From NCBI GenBank assembly GCA_035604595.1, contig DATNIE010000021.1:1-64000 (forward strand): 64,000 nucleotides of DNA, read 5' to 3'. Of this stretch, positions 47,011 through 57,099 are shown one piece after another (the first letter of the stretch is position 1; the number at the start of each line of letters is the position of its first letter). The translations under genes and the position numbers were made by a program. The notes under the pieces were generated by a model. The model ran no database searches and had not been told where the DNA came from. It worked only from the letters and a program-made list of their open reading frames with translations. The DNA is from CAIKZZ01 sp035604595 (GTDB lineage: Bacteria; Pseudomonadota; Gammaproteobacteria; Steroidobacterales; Steroidobacteraceae).

Positions 47011-47100
47011 ATGGAAGTCGTATTGCTACTGCTCGATGAGATCGACGACCTGTGTGCGATGGTCTGGCAGCGGGCGGTGACCCTGTTCGGCGACCGCTGA
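47011..47100 (+). CDS. very small hypothetical protein
   Basis: A 29-residue frame (start MEVVLLLLDEIDDLCAMVWQ) with a GAGG Shine-Dalgarno five bases before the ATG. The hydrophobic/acidic opening LLLLDEIDD resembles the start of small membrane proteins common in proteobacteria, but this one ends early, so it may be a truncated relative. Too short to be sure. Confidence 0.35.
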   Translation: MEVVLLLLDEIDDLCAMVWQRAVTLFGDR

Positions 47101-47124
47101 CGGCCAGGGTGCCTCGCGGCGCCT

Positions 47125-47150
47125 CTTGATTCCAGCCGATCTGCCCCTAC
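47125..47150 (+). promoter_or_regulatory. candidate sigma-32 promoter of htpG
   Basis: CTTGATT at 47125-47131 and CCCCTAC at 47144-47150 are separated by 12 bases, close to the heat-shock consensus. The pair lies about 65-90 bases before the htpG start and resembles the candidate site ahead of hsp20. Confidence 0.5.
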
Positions 47151-47213
47151 AGTGGGCGCGCCTGCCGGTCTTAGGCGGGCACCCAGTCAGCCGCTTGCCC
47201 GGGGCAGATCGAC

Positions 47214-49121
47214 ATGACGAGCGCGACCCAGCGCGAAACGCGCGGTTTCCAGGCCGAGGTGAAGCAGCTGCTTCGCCTGGTGATCCACTCGCTGTACTCC
47301 AATCGCGAAATCTTCCTGCGCGAGCTGATATCGAACGCCTCGGACGCCTGTGACCGGCTGCGGTTCCGCTCGCTTGCCGATCCCGCTCTTCTCGAGGGCG
47401 CGGCCGACCTGACAATCGACGTCGACTTTGACGCCAACGCACACACGATCACGGTCACCGATTCCGGCATCGGCATGAGCCGCGCGGAGATCACGGAGCA
47501 TCTCGGGACGATTGCGAAGTCCGGGACCGCCGAGTTCCTCGCCCAGCTCTCCGGTGACCAGCAGAAGGATGCCCAGCTGATCGGCCAGTTCGGCGTCGGC
47601 TTCTACTCGTCGTTCACCGTGGCGGACCGGGTTGAGGTCTACACGCGCCTGGCCGGCAGTGACGCCGCCGACGGCGTGCGCTGGGAGTCGGACGGTTCGG
47701 GCGAGTTCACCGTCGAGAACGCGACCATCGACCGGCGCGGCACACGCGTCGTGCTGCACCTGAAAGAGGATGCCCGGGACTTCGCCGATGCCTGGCGGCT
47801 GCGCGGCCTGATCAAGCGCTATTCGGATCACATCGCCTTTCCGGTGCGGATGCCGCAGCAGCCGGGCGGTCGGGACAACGCGGCGACGGTGCCCGCCGCC
47901 GGGCGCTTCGAGGTCGTCAACAGCGCCCAGGCCCTGTGGACCCGCCCGCGCACGGAACTCAAGGACGAGGACTACATCGAGTTCTACAAGCACATCGCCC
48001 ACGACTTCTCGGCCCCGCTTGCCTGGGCGCACAACCGCGTCGAGGGCAAGCGCGAGTACACGCTGCTGCTGTACCTGCCGGAGCGGGCGCCGCTCGACCT
48101 GTGGAGTCGGGACGCGCCGCGGGGCCTGAAGCTGTACGTGAAGCGCGTGTTCATCCTGGACGATGCCGAGCAGTTCCTGCCGCTGTACCTGAGGTTCGTC
48201 AAAGGGGTCGTCGACTCGAGCGACCTGCCGCTCAACGTCTCGCGCGAGCTGCTGCAGGAAGACCCGGAGATCGAGGCGATGCGCTCGGGAATCGCACGGC
48301 GTGTGCTCGATCTGCTGGCACGTCTCGCCAAGGAGGAACCCGCGAAGTATCTCGCCTTCTGGAAGCAGTTCGGCCCGGTCCTCAAGGAGGGCATCGCCGA
48401 GGATGCCGCCAATCGCGAGCGCATCGCGCGGCTGCTCCGGTTCGCGACCACGCACGGCGAACGCGAGGCCCAGGAGCAGTCGCTCGACGACTATCTCGGC
48501 CGGCAGCTGCCCGGACAGAAGCACATCTACTATGTGGTCGCCGACACCTGGAACGCCGCGCGCCAGAGCCCGCACCTCGAGCGGTTGCGCCAGAAGCGCG
48601 TCGAGGCGCTGTTGCTGTCGGACCGCGTCGATGAGTGGATGATGTCCTACCTCGGCGAGTACGAGGGCAAGTCGTTCCGCGACGTCGGGCGCGGCGATCT
48701 CGATCTCGGCGAGCTGCTGAGCCCCGAGGAACGGGCGGCCGAGGACAAGAGCACTGAGGCGGCGCTCGCGCTCTGCGGCAGGCTGCGGGAGGCACTGTCC
48801 GGGCGCGTCGACAGCGTGCGCGCCACCCAGCGTCTCGCCGAGTCTCCTGCCTGCCTGGTGCGCGGCGCGGACGACTACGGTGCGCAGATGCGCAAGCTCC
48901 TCGAGGCGGCCGGGCAGAAGCTGCCGTCCACGCGACCCACGCTCGAGGTCAACCCCGCGCATCCGCTCGTGGTCCGGCTCGAGGGCCTGCCGGACGGCGA
49001 GCAGTTCCGGGACCTTGCGCGCCTGCTGCTCGATCAGGCGACGCTGGCGGAGGGTGGCCAGCTCGCCGAGCCCGGCGAATTCGTCAAACGGCTGAACCGG
49101 CTGCTGCTCGCGGGCCCGTGA
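47214..49121 (+). CDS. htpG: molecular chaperone HtpG (Hsp90)
   Basis: A 635-residue cytoplasmic Hsp90. The GHKL ATP site is clear: SNREIFLRELISNASDA near residue 25, VTDSGIGMSRAEI near 83 and GQFGVGFYSSF near 125. Middle and C-terminal dimerisation domains follow at normal length. It acts in refolding and maturation of client proteins. It is probably induced by heat, given the promoter-like site upstream. FKBP follows 84 bp later on the same strand. Confidence 0.96.
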   Translation: MTSATQRETRGFQAEVKQLLRLVIHSLYSNREIFLRELISNASDACDRLRFRSLADPALLEGAADLTIDVDFDANAHTITVTDSGIGMSRAEITEHLGTIAKSGTAEFLAQLSGDQQKDAQLIGQFGVGFYSSFTVADRVEVYTRLAGSDAADGVRWESDGSGEFTVENATIDRRGTRVVLHLKEDARDFADAWRLRGLIKRYSDHIAFPVRMPQQPGGRDNAATVPAAGRFEVVNSAQALWTRPRTELKDEDYIEFYKHIAHDFSAPLAWAHNRVEGKREYTLLLYLPERAPLDLWSRDAPRGLKLYVKRVFILDDAEQFLPLYLRFVKGVVDSSDLPLNVSRELLQEDPEIEAMRSGIARRVLDLLARLAKEEPAKYLAFWKQFGPVLKEGIAEDAANRERIARLLRFATTHGEREAQEQSLDDYLGRQLPGQKHIYYVVADTWNAARQSPHLERLRQKRVEALLLSDRVDEWMMSYLGEYEGKSFRDVGRGDLDLGELLSPEERAAEDKSTEAALALCGRLREALSGRVDSVRATQRLAESPACLVRGADDYGAQMRKLLEAAGQKLPSTRPTLEVNPAHPLVVRLEGLPDGEQFRDLARLLLDQATLAEGGQLAEPGEFVKRLNRLLLAGP

Positions 49122-49205
49122 GGTCGGGGCGGTGACGCCCGGGCGTCCGATGCCCTCATAATGGCGGCCTCGTCAGCACAGGCCTAGGCGGGCCAGGGGC
49201 ATCGC

Positions 49206-49727
49206 ATGTCGTGTTTCTCGATCTCGAAGGGGGCGTTCGCCGCGCTCACCGTGTGTGCCGCAGCCCTCGCCTGCGCCGACCCGCCGGCAACTGCCCGCAC
49301 AGCCCCGCCGGCAGCGGCAGCGACCAGCGCTCCCGCCACATCCGGCGATGCTGCCCGCCAGGCCGCCGAGGCCGAGGGGCTCAAGATCACCGACCTCACG
49401 GTCGGCACAGGCGCACCGGCCACGGTCGGAGCCCTCGTGCGGGTCCACTACACCGGGTGGCTGCTGGATGCCACTGCGCCCGAGGGCAAGGGCGCAAAAT
49501 TCGACAGCTCCGTCGACCGGCACGAGCCATTCGTGTTCCAGCTCGGGAAGCAGCGGGTCATCCGCGGCTGGGACCTCGGCGTTGCGGGGATGCAGGCTGG
49601 CGGCAAGCGCCGGCTCGTCATTCCTGCGACGCTCGGCTACGGCGCGCGAGGCGCCGGCACCGTGATCCCGCCGAATGCGACGCTGGTCTTCGAGGTGGAG
49701 CTCATCGATTTCCTGCCGCCGTTGTGA
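49206..49727 (+). CDS. exported FKBP-type peptidyl-prolyl isomerase
   Basis: A 173-residue prolyl isomerase. A signal segment (AALTVCAAALACADP) precedes an Ala/Pro-rich linker to about residue 55; the Cys in ALACADP could be lipidated. The FKBP domain then has VRVHYTGWL, FDSS, VIRGWDLGVAGMQAGGKRRL and PATLGYG, and ends EVELIDFLPPL. It should speed proline isomerisation in envelope proteins. The linker and single domain are typical of periplasmic FKBPs. Confidence 0.92.
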   Translation: MSCFSISKGAFAALTVCAAALACADPPATARTAPPAAAATSAPATSGDAARQAAEAEGLKITDLTVGTGAPATVGALVRVHYTGWLLDATAPEGKGAKFDSSVDRHEPFVFQLGKQRVIRGWDLGVAGMQAGGKRRLVIPATLGYGARGAGTVIPPNATLVFEVELIDFLPPL

Positions 49728-49779
49728 GCGGCGCGGAGGCAACGGGCGGCCGGCGAGGCGCGGCCGAGGAGCACCGATC

Positions 49780-51075
49780 ATGAGACCGACGCCGCTGTTG
49801 CTCGCCTTGCTTGGCCTGGCGCTGCCAGCGGCCGCCGGCGCCGCAACGCTGATCCACGCCGGCCGCCTGATCGATGCGATCGGCAATGCACCCCGGACCG
49901 AGATCACGGTCGTCGTCGACGGCACCGAGATCAAGGCCGTCGAGCAGGGCTACCGCGTGCCGGCTGCCGGCGACACGGTCATCGAGCTTAAGAATGCGAC
50001 CCTGCTGCCTGGCCTGTGGGACATGCACGTGCACCTGACGAGCGAGTACAGCAAGAACGCGCAGCTCGAAGGTTTCACGCTCAATGAGGCCGACGTGGCG
50101 TTGCGGGGCGCCGCGTTCGCCGAGCGGACGCTGAACGCGGGATTCAAGACGGTCCGTGACCTCAACTCGATGTTCAACGCCTCGATTGCCCTACGCAACG
50201 CGATCAACAAGGGACTCGTCAAGGGGCCGCGCATCTTCGCCGCGGGCAGGGCGATCTCAACCACGGGCGGGCATGCGGATCCGACGAACGGCTGGGCGCA
50301 GCGGCTGATGGGCCAGCCGGGTCCGCGCGAGGGCGTCATTAACGGCCCTGTCGATGCGGCCGAGGCTGTCCGGCAGCGTTACAAGGATGGGGCGGACACG
50401 ATCAAGATCATGGCCACGGGCGGGGTGCTGTCGGTGGCCAAGAACGGCCTCAACCCGCAGTTCACGGAGGAAGAGATCCGCGCAGTCGTCACGATCGCCC
50501 GTGACTACGGCTTCAAGGGCGCGGCCCACGCACACGGCGCAGAGGGTATCAAGCGGGCGGTCCGGGGCGGCGTCGACTCGATCGAGCACGGCACGTTCAT
50601 GGACGACGAGGCGATGCGGCTGATGAAGGAGAAGGGCACGTACTACGTGCCCACGCTGTCGGCGGGCCGCTGGGTGGCGGAGCACGCCAAGGATCCGGAC
50701 TTCTTCCCGGCGCTGGTGCGGCCGAAGGCCGCCTCGATCGGCCCGCAGCTGCAGGGCACCTTCACGAAGGCCTACAAGGCAGGCATCCGGATCATGTTCG
50801 GCACGGACACCGGCGTCTCGGCGCACGGCGACAACGCCCGGGAGTTCCGCTACATGGTCGAGGGCGGCATGCCGGCGCTCGAGGCCATCAAGGCTGCGAC
50901 GATCGTGCCGGCCCGGTTCATGGACATGGCCGACCGGCTGGGCTCGGTCGAGGCTGGCAAGCTCGCGGATCTCGTGGCGGTGCCGGGCGATCCGCTCGCC
51001 GATATCACCGCGATGGAGCGGGTGCAATTCGTGATGAAGGACGGCAAGGTCTACAAGGACCTGCGCCCGCCGTGA
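49780..51075 (+). CDS. exported amidohydrolase-family metal-dependent hydrolase
   Basis: A 431-residue amidohydrolase-superfamily enzyme. A signal peptide ends after AAAGA. Metal ligands are visible in WDMHVHLT (about residue 85), KIMATGGVLS, AAHAHG and EHGTFMDD, and the acid in FGTDTGV near 345. This pattern is close to imidazolonepropionase- or prolidase-like members that act on cyclic amides or dipeptides; the substrate is not determined. The ATG at 49780 has GAGGAG nine bases before it. It overlaps the next hydrolase gene by four bases. Confidence 0.85.
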   Translation: MRPTPLLLALLGLALPAAAGAATLIHAGRLIDAIGNAPRTEITVVVDGTEIKAVEQGYRVPAAGDTVIELKNATLLPGLWDMHVHLTSEYSKNAQLEGFTLNEADVALRGAAFAERTLNAGFKTVRDLNSMFNASIALRNAINKGLVKGPRIFAAGRAISTTGGHADPTNGWAQRLMGQPGPREGVINGPVDAAEAVRQRYKDGADTIKIMATGGVLSVAKNGLNPQFTEEEIRAVVTIARDYGFKGAAHAHGAEGIKRAVRGGVDSIEHGTFMDDEAMRLMKEKGTYYVPTLSAGRWVAEHAKDPDFFPALVRPKAASIGPQLQGTFTKAYKAGIRIMFGTDTGVSAHGDNAREFRYMVEGGMPALEAIKAATIVPARFMDMADRLGSVEAGKLADLVAVPGDPLADITAMERVQFVMKDGKVYKDLRPP

Positions 51076-51737
51076 CCGGCACCGACCCGGCCGGCGCCAC
51101 GCGGCCGTTCCGCCGCCCGGAACTGGAGCGCGTGATCGTCACGGGCCCGGCCGGGGCGCTCGAGGCGGTCGCCGAGACACCCGCCGGGTTCGGCGGCGCG
51201 CAGTGCGCGGTCATCTGCCATCCCCATCCGCTGTATGGCGGCACGATGGACAACAAGGTCGTGACGATCACGGCTCGCGCGCTTCAGGAGGCGGGAATTG
51301 CCACCGTGCGTTTCAACTTCCGCGGTGTCGGTGCGAGCGAGGGCAGCTTCGATGATGGCCGCGGCGAGACCGAGGACGCGCTCGCGGTCGCCGACTGGGC
51401 CATCCGGCGCTGGCCAGCGGCACGGCTCAGCGTCGCGGGGTTCTCGTTCGGATCCTTTGTCGCCTTTCAGCTCGCCAGCCGGCGGCCGGTCGAACGCCTG
51501 TATACGATTGCGCCGCCCGTCCAGCGCTTCGATTTCGCCACGCACCGCGTGCCGGCGGTGCCGTGGGTCGTCATCCAGGGCGACCGCGATGAGCTGGTGG
51601 ACGTTGCGGCGGTGCTCGAGTGGACGCGCAGCGTCGTCCCGCCGCCGACCGTCGTCGTGATCGAGGGGGCCGAGCACTTCTTCCACGGACGGCTCAACGA
51701 TCTGCGGACGGCCGTGCAGGCGAACCTCGGCCGCTGA
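51072..51737 (+). CDS. alpha/beta hydrolase (COG2945-like)
   Basis: A 221-residue cytoplasmic alpha/beta hydrolase. ICHPHPLYGGTMDNKVV near residue 45, FNFRGVGASEG near 78 and the nucleophile elbow GFSFGSFVA near 120 define the family; the acid and His lie in the second half (QGDRDELVD and EGAEHFFHG). Substrate unknown. The GTG at 51072 overlaps the amidohydrolase stop, so the two are coupled and may act on the same compound. Confidence 0.85.
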   Translation: MTGTDPAGATRPFRRPELERVIVTGPAGALEAVAETPAGFGGAQCAVICHPHPLYGGTMDNKVVTITARALQEAGIATVRFNFRGVGASEGSFDDGRGETEDALAVADWAIRRWPAARLSVAGFSFGSFVAFQLASRRPVERLYTIAPPVQRFDFATHRVPAVPWVVIQGDRDELVDVAAVLEWTRSVVPPPTVVVIEGAEHFFHGRLNDLRTAVQANLGR

Positions 51738-51775
51738 CGGCGGCCGGCCCGCGGATCATCACGCGAGGCCCGCAC

Positions 51776-51810
51776 ACGAAAAAGCCGGGGCGGCAGGCCA
51801 CCCCGGCTTT
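51776..51810 (-). terminator. intrinsic terminator of the HU gene
   Basis: AAAGCCGGGG at 51781-51790 and CCCCGGCTTT at 51801-51810 form a 10-bp stem. Read on the minus strand, the stem is followed by five T residues, so it ends the HU transcript; it may also stop the hydrolase transcript weakly in the other direction. Confidence 0.85.
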
Positions 51811-51848
51811 CGGGCACCGGCGGGACCGGCGGTCCCGAGGCGCGTCGA

Positions 51849-52160
51849 TCAGTTGACGAAGCCTTTCAGTGCCTTCAGGGCGACTGCGCGGACCTTTTTC
51901 GAGGCCGCCTTGGCCTTGAAGGTCATCTTTTCCCCGGTAAACGGGTTCACGCCCTCGCGCGCCTTGGTGGCGGGCTTCTTCACAACCTTGAGCTTCAGCA
52001 GGCCGGGCAGGGTGAACAGGCCCGAGCCCCGCAGGCTCTTCTTGATGATGCCGTGCAGCGAGTCGAAGACCGCTGCGACGTGCTTCTTCGACAGCTCCGT
52101 GTCTTTCGCGATCGTCGACAGAATTTCGGACTTGGTCGGTGCCGTGTTCTTTTTCGCCAT
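51849..52160 (-). CDS. HU-family DNA-binding protein
   Basis: A 103-residue small basic histone-like protein. The N-terminal helical part has TKSEILSTIAKDTELSKKHV; the beta arm with GVNPFTGEKMTFKAK and the final KKVRAVALKALKGFV are typical of HU/IHF. It bends and packs DNA. A strong GAGGAGAG site precedes the ATG, consistent with high expression. The spacing and a terminator show it is a single-gene unit. Confidence 0.92.
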   Translation of the reverse strand: MAKKNTAPTKSEILSTIAKDTELSKKHVAAVFDSLHGIIKKSLRGSGLFTLPGLLKLKVVKKPATKAREGVNPFTGEKMTFKAKAASKKVRAVALKALKGFVN

Positions 52161-52276
52161 TGATCTCTCCTCTGGGTTATCGATCTGGGTCGTTGTTTTT
52201 CCGAGTAATCTTCGGGTCCTGTTGCCTGCGTCATTCCGCCGGAAGTCGCCGGGAGCGCCCGAAGACCGAAAAAAAC

Positions 52277-52305
52277 AGTAGAAAAACGCCTGCCGTTTGC
52301 TTCAA
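52277..52305 (-). promoter_or_regulatory. candidate promoter of the HU gene
   Basis: On the minus strand TTGAAG (52300-52305) and TCTACT (52277-52282) are separated by 17 bases, about 120 bases before the HU start. Each hexamer has four of six consensus bases, so this is only a moderate match. Confidence 0.4.
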
Positions 52306-52359
52306 CCGCGCGCGACAATACCACACCGATCGCACAATTCCACTATGTTTTCCGATGTT

Positions 52360-52665
52360 TCAGGGCTGCGAAGTGCGCGCCAGCGCGGCGCCGAGCGCCG
52401 CTGGCAGACGCTTCGGTTCGACCACCCGCACGACCTTGTCGCGACCAGCGGTGCCGCGGACCAAGCTGGTGCGCGACGCGGCGATGCCGAACTGTGCTGC
52501 CAGGAAGCGCAGCAGGTGAGCGTTGGCGGCGCCGTCGACCGGCGGCGCGGTGATCAGCACGCGCAGGCGCTTCCCGTCGATGAGCAGCTGATCGCGCGAG
52601 GCGCGCGGCTGGACGCGCAGCGTGAGCACGAGGTCAGCGCCGTCCCACCGATACCACTCGGTCAT
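52360..52665 (-). CDS. yggU: DUF167 (YggU) family protein
   Basis: A 101-residue protein of the YggU/DUF167 family. LVLTLRVQPRASRDQLL near the start, the VLITAPPVDGAANAHLLRFLA core and VRGTAGRDKVVRV are diagnostic. Function is not known. Its start overlaps the yggT stop by four bases, so it is coupled to yggT in a yggS-proC-yggT-yggU run read right to left. Confidence 0.92.
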   Translation of the reverse strand: MTEWYRWDGADLVLTLRVQPRASRDQLLIDGKRLRVLITAPPVDGAANAHLLRFLAAQFGIAASRTSLVRGTAGRDKVVRVVEPKRLPAALGAALARTSQP

Positions 52666-53222
52666 CCGCCGCCCAGGAGCAGCGGGGCAATCCGGCCGGT
52701 CAGCACCATGCGCAGCACTACCAGCAGCAGGATCACCACCAGTGGCGACAGATCCAGGCCGCCCAGCAGGGGCAGTGCCCGCCGGAAGGGGCCTAGCAGC
52801 GGTTCGACGAGGTCGGCGAGCAGCCGTCCGGCGGGGCTGTAGCCGTCCGGCGCCACCCAGCTCAAGATCGCGTACACGAAGACCGCGACCAGCAGCACGA
52901 GCAACGTCGTGTCGAGCAGCGCGACCAGCGCGAGCGGGAGGAGCCGCGCGACCGACGGCAGCCCACCGAAGTCGACCAGCAGCACGAGCGCCGTGCGCAC
53001 GAGCTGGGCGAGGAACAGCGCCACCAGCGAGGCAGTGTCCACCCGGCCGAGGGGTGGCAGGACCCTGCGCAGCGGGATCACCAGCGGGTTGGTGATCCGG
53101 ACAACGGCCTGGACCAGAGGATTGCGAAAATCCGTGCGCACCAGCTGAAACAGCAGCCGCAGCAGGAAGGCGCCAACAACCAGCGACAGCACCGAGTCGA
53201 TCAGGAAGGAAAGCTCACGCAT
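52662..53222 (-). CDS. yggT: YggT-family membrane protein
   Basis: A 186-residue inner-membrane protein with two YggT repeats, each a pair of hydrophobic segments; VRITNPLVIPLRRVLPPLG and LADLVEPLLGPFRRALPLLGG are the repeated cytoplasmic motifs. Roles in osmotic tolerance and cell division have been proposed for relatives. The gene lies between proC and yggU with tight spacing. Confidence 0.92.
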   Translation of the reverse strand: MRELSFLIDSVLSLVVGAFLLRLLFQLVRTDFRNPLVQAVVRITNPLVIPLRRVLPPLGRVDTASLVALFLAQLVRTALVLLVDFGGLPSVARLLPLALVALLDTTLLVLLVAVFVYAILSWVAPDGYSPAGRLLADLVEPLLGPFRRALPLLGGLDLSPLVVILLLVVLRMVLTGRIAPLLLGGG

Positions 53223-53242
53223 CGCCGCCTGTCCGCCTGCCC

Positions 53243-54094
53243 CTAGGCCCGGTCCCGCCCGAACTCGGCCGCCAGCTCCCGCGAGCGCCGGGCCGCCGCC
53301 GCGACCGCGCGGGCGACGATACCACGGAGATCGGCCGCCTCGAGCACCGCGACGGCCGCCGCCGTCGTGCCGCCCTTCGAGGTGACCTGTGCGCGCAGCG
53401 TCGCCGGGTCATCGGTCGAGGTCGTCGCTAGGCGCGCGGCGCCCGCCGCCGTGTCGAGCGCAAGCCGGCGCGCGACCGCGGGCGCGAGGCCTTCGGCGAT
53501 TGCGGCGGCCTCGAGGAGCTCCATCAGCAGGAAGAAATACGCGGGGCCGCTGCCCGACACGGCGGCGACTGCGTCGAGTTCGGCTTCACTCCCGACCCAC
53601 ACGACGTTGCCCACCGCCTCGAGCAGCGTGTGCGCCGTGTTCCGCGCCGATTCTGGCACCGCCGGCGCCGCGTAAAGCGCCGTGGCTCCGGCTCCGACCA
53701 GAGCCGGACGGTTGGGCATCGCCCTCACGACTGTCGCGCCCTGGCCGATCCAGCGGGCGATGTCCGCGGTATGCACGCCGGCCGCAATCGACACGACGAG
53801 CGGGCGCCGGGCCGCGGCGAGGGACGCAAGCCCCCGCGCGACCTCGGCAAGCAGCTGTGGCTTGACCGCCAGCAGCCACACCTCACCAAACGCTGCCGCA
53901 GCCGCGTTGTCGGCCTCGAGACGCAGTCCGGGAAAGGTCGCGGCGAGCCAGTCGCGCTGGCTCGCCGCGGGATCCGCGACCGCGATCGATGGCGCCGCGG
54001 CACCGCGGGCCAGCCAGCCGCCAACCAGGGCGCGCGCCATCTGGCCGCCGCCGATGACCGCGATGCGCGGCCATGTCCCCGGTGTCGATGTCAT
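53243..54094 (-). CDS. proC: pyrroline-5-carboxylate reductase ProC
   Basis: A 283-residue enzyme for the last step of proline synthesis, NAD(P)H reduction of pyrroline-5-carboxylate. The Rossmann start AVIGGGQMARALVGGWL, the middle VRAMPNRPALVGAG near residue 140 and the C-terminal signature SGSGPAYFFLLMELLEAAA near 187 with QVTSKGGTTAAAV all agree. It lies 5 bases after yggS. Confidence 0.96.
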   Translation of the reverse strand: MTSTPGTWPRIAVIGGGQMARALVGGWLARGAAAPSIAVADPAASQRDWLAATFPGLRLEADNAAAAAFGEVWLLAVKPQLLAEVARGLASLAAARRPLVVSIAAGVHTADIARWIGQGATVVRAMPNRPALVGAGATALYAAPAVPESARNTAHTLLEAVGNVVWVGSEAELDAVAAVSGSGPAYFFLLMELLEAAAIAEGLAPAVARRLALDTAAGAARLATTSTDDPATLRAQVTSKGGTTAAAVAVLEAADLRGIVARAVAAAARRSRELAAEFGRDRA

Positions 54095-54099
54095 CTGGG

Positions 54100-54795
54100 T
54101 CAGTCCCGCGGGCCAAACACGGCAGTTCCGATCCGCACGTGGGTCGCACCCTCGAGGATGGCGGCCTCGAAATCGGCGCTCATCCCCATCGACAGTGCAT
54201 CGAGGGCGAGCCCGTCACGGTTCAGATCATCGCGCAGCCGCCGCAGCTCGGCAAAAAAGCCGCGCTGCACCGGCCGGTGGTTGCTGGCGGGCGGCACGCA
54301 CATCAGGCCGCGGAGCTGCAATCGCGGCAGCATGGCGACCGCGCGGGCGAGCGCCGGCAGCTCCGCAGGCGTCGCCCCGCCCTTGGCCGGCTCCGCGGCC
54401 AGCTTGACCTGCAGGAACACCTGCAGCGGCGGGCCATGGAAAGAACGCTGGGCCGACAGTCGCTCGGCGAGCTTGAGCCGGTCGACGGTGTGAACCCAGT
54501 CGAAGTGCTCGGCGACCGCGCGTGTCTTGTTGGTCTGCAGCTGGCCGATGAAGTGCCAGGCCACGCCGGTGCGGGGTATGGCGGCGATCTTGACGAGCGC
54601 CTCCTGGACGTAGTTCTCGCCGAAGTCGGTCAGGCCGGCCGAGCGCGCGGCGACCACCATCGCCGCCGGCTGCGTCTTGGTAACACCGACGAGGGTCACG
54701 CTTTCCGGTGCACGTCCGGCAGCGCGCGCTGCCGCCGCGATCTTTTCCCTGATGGCGGAAAGGTTTGCGGGCAAAAACTGCGGAGCCGTTAACAT
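54100..54795 (-). CDS. yggS: PLP homeostasis protein YggS
   Basis: A 231-residue alanine racemase-fold protein that binds pyridoxal phosphate and guards its balance; it has no known enzyme activity. VTLVGVTKTQPAAMVVAA near residue 35 carries the PLP-binding lysine, followed by FGENYVQEALVK, WHFIGQLQTNK and MGMSADFEAAILEGATHVRIG. I use the ATG at 54795; an alternative at 54813 adds six residues and no ribosome binding site decides between them. It is the first gene of the yggS-proC-yggT-yggU unit. Confidence 0.93.
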   Translation of the reverse strand: MLTAPQFLPANLSAIREKIAAAARAAGRAPESVTLVGVTKTQPAAMVVAARSAGLTDFGENYVQEALVKIAAIPRTGVAWHFIGQLQTNKTRAVAEHFDWVHTVDRLKLAERLSAQRSFHGPPLQVFLQVKLAAEPAKGGATPAELPALARAVAMLPRLQLRGLMCVPPASNHRPVQRGFFAELRRLRDDLNRDGLALDALSMGMSADFEAAILEGATHVRIGTAVFGPRD

Positions 54796-54865
54796 ATTCG
54801 AGCCCGAGTCCATTGGCTATACTGGCGCCGTCTCATCTCCGGCGGCCCCGGCCCCGGGAGTGTTC

Positions 54866-55906
<1,041 letters not shown>

Positions 55907-55941
55907 TGCACCTGCCGGACCCAAGGAACTGAGGCGCCGCC

Positions 55942-57099
55942 ATGGAACGTGATCAGGCAATCAGGCTGATGCAGGACCTTCTGCAGCGCATGGTCGACCG
56001 CAAAGGGTCCGATCTGTTCATCACCGCCGGCTTTCCGCCGGCGATCAAGATCGACGGTGAGATCAAGCCGCAGACCGAGAAGCCGCTGACGCCCGAGCAG
56101 GCCGCGACCCTGACCCGGGCGATCATGAACGACCGGCAGACCCGCGACTTCGATGCCACCAAGGAGTGCCAGTTCGCGATCGCGCCCCCTGGCATCGGTC
56201 GCTTCCGCGCCAGCGCCTTCGTCCAGCAGGGCCTGACCGGCTGCGTGCTGCGGATGATCAACGCCAAAATCCCGACGCTCGATGAGCTCGAATTGCCGCC
56301 GATACTGAAGGACGTCGCGCTCACCAAGCGCGGCCTCGTGATCTTCGTCGGCGCCACCGGCTCGGGCAAGTCCACCTCGCTTGCCGCGATGGTCGATTAC
56401 CGCAACGAGCGGACCCACGGGCATATCGTCACGATCGAGGATCCGATCGAATATGTGCACGTGCACAAGAGCTGCGTGCTCACGCAGCGCGAAGTCGGCG
56501 TCGATACGGAAAGCTGGCAGGCGGCGCTGAAGAACACCTTGCGCCAGGCGCCCGACGTCATCCTGATCGGCGAAATCCGTGACCGCGACACGATGGAGTA
56601 TGGCATCCAGTTTGCCGAGACCGGCCATCTGGTGCTCGCGACGCTCCACGCGAACAGCGCCAACCAGGCCCTCGACCGCGTCATCAATTTCTTCCCGGAG
56701 GAGAAGCGCGAGCAGCTGCTGATGGACCTGTCGCTCAACATTCGCGCGCTCATCTCGCAACGCCTGCTGCCACGCGAATCGGGCACCGGGCGCATCGCGG
56801 CAATGGAGATCATGCTGCACTCGCCGCTGATTGCCGACCTGATCTTCAAGGGCAACGTGGTCGAGATCAAGGAAGTGATGGCGCGCTCGAACCGCCTTGG
56901 CATGAAGACCTTCGATCAGGCATTGTTTGATCTGTACGAGGCGCATCAGGTGAGCTACGAGGACGCGCTTAGGAACGCGGACTCGAAGAACGAGCTGCGG
57001 CTCAAGATCAAGCTCGACAGCCGGCGCGAAGACAAGCTGAGCCACGAACTGACCAATAGTCTGAGGATCGTCGATGAATCTGAAGGCCAGAGTTTCTGA
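55942..57099 (+). CDS. pilU: type IV pilus retraction ATPase PilU
   Basis: A 385-residue PilT paralogue that helps PilT under load. GATGSGKST and VILIGEIRD are the Walker motifs; LAALHANSANQA-type text reads LATLHANSANQALDRVINFFP. It lacks AIRNLIRE and has LIADLIFKGN there, as PilU does. The C-terminal tail after residue 350 is longer than in PilT. Its 3' end overlaps the third ATPase gene by 26 bases. Confidence 0.93.
   Translation: MERDQAIRLMQDLLQRMVDRKGSDLFITAGFPPAIKIDGEIKPQTEKPLTPEQAATLTRAIMNDRQTRDFDATKECQFAIAPPGIGRFRASAFVQQGLTGCVLRMINAKIPTLDELELPPILKDVALTKRGLVIFVGATGSGKSTSLAAMVDYRNERTHGHIVTIEDPIEYVHVHKSCVLTQREVGVDTESWQAALKNTLRQAPDVILIGEIRDRDTMEYGIQFAETGHLVLATLHANSANQALDRVINFFPEEKREQLLMDLSLNIRALISQRLLPRESGTGRIAAMEIMLHSPLIADLIFKGNVVEIKEVMARSNRLGMKTFDQALFDLYEAHQVSYEDALRNADSKNELRLKIKLDSRREDKLSHELTNSLRIVDESEGQSF

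Noticed and set aside
47187..48962. 591-codon open frame on the minus strand opposite htpG
   Set aside because: Antisense shadow of a clear HtpG with no family character.
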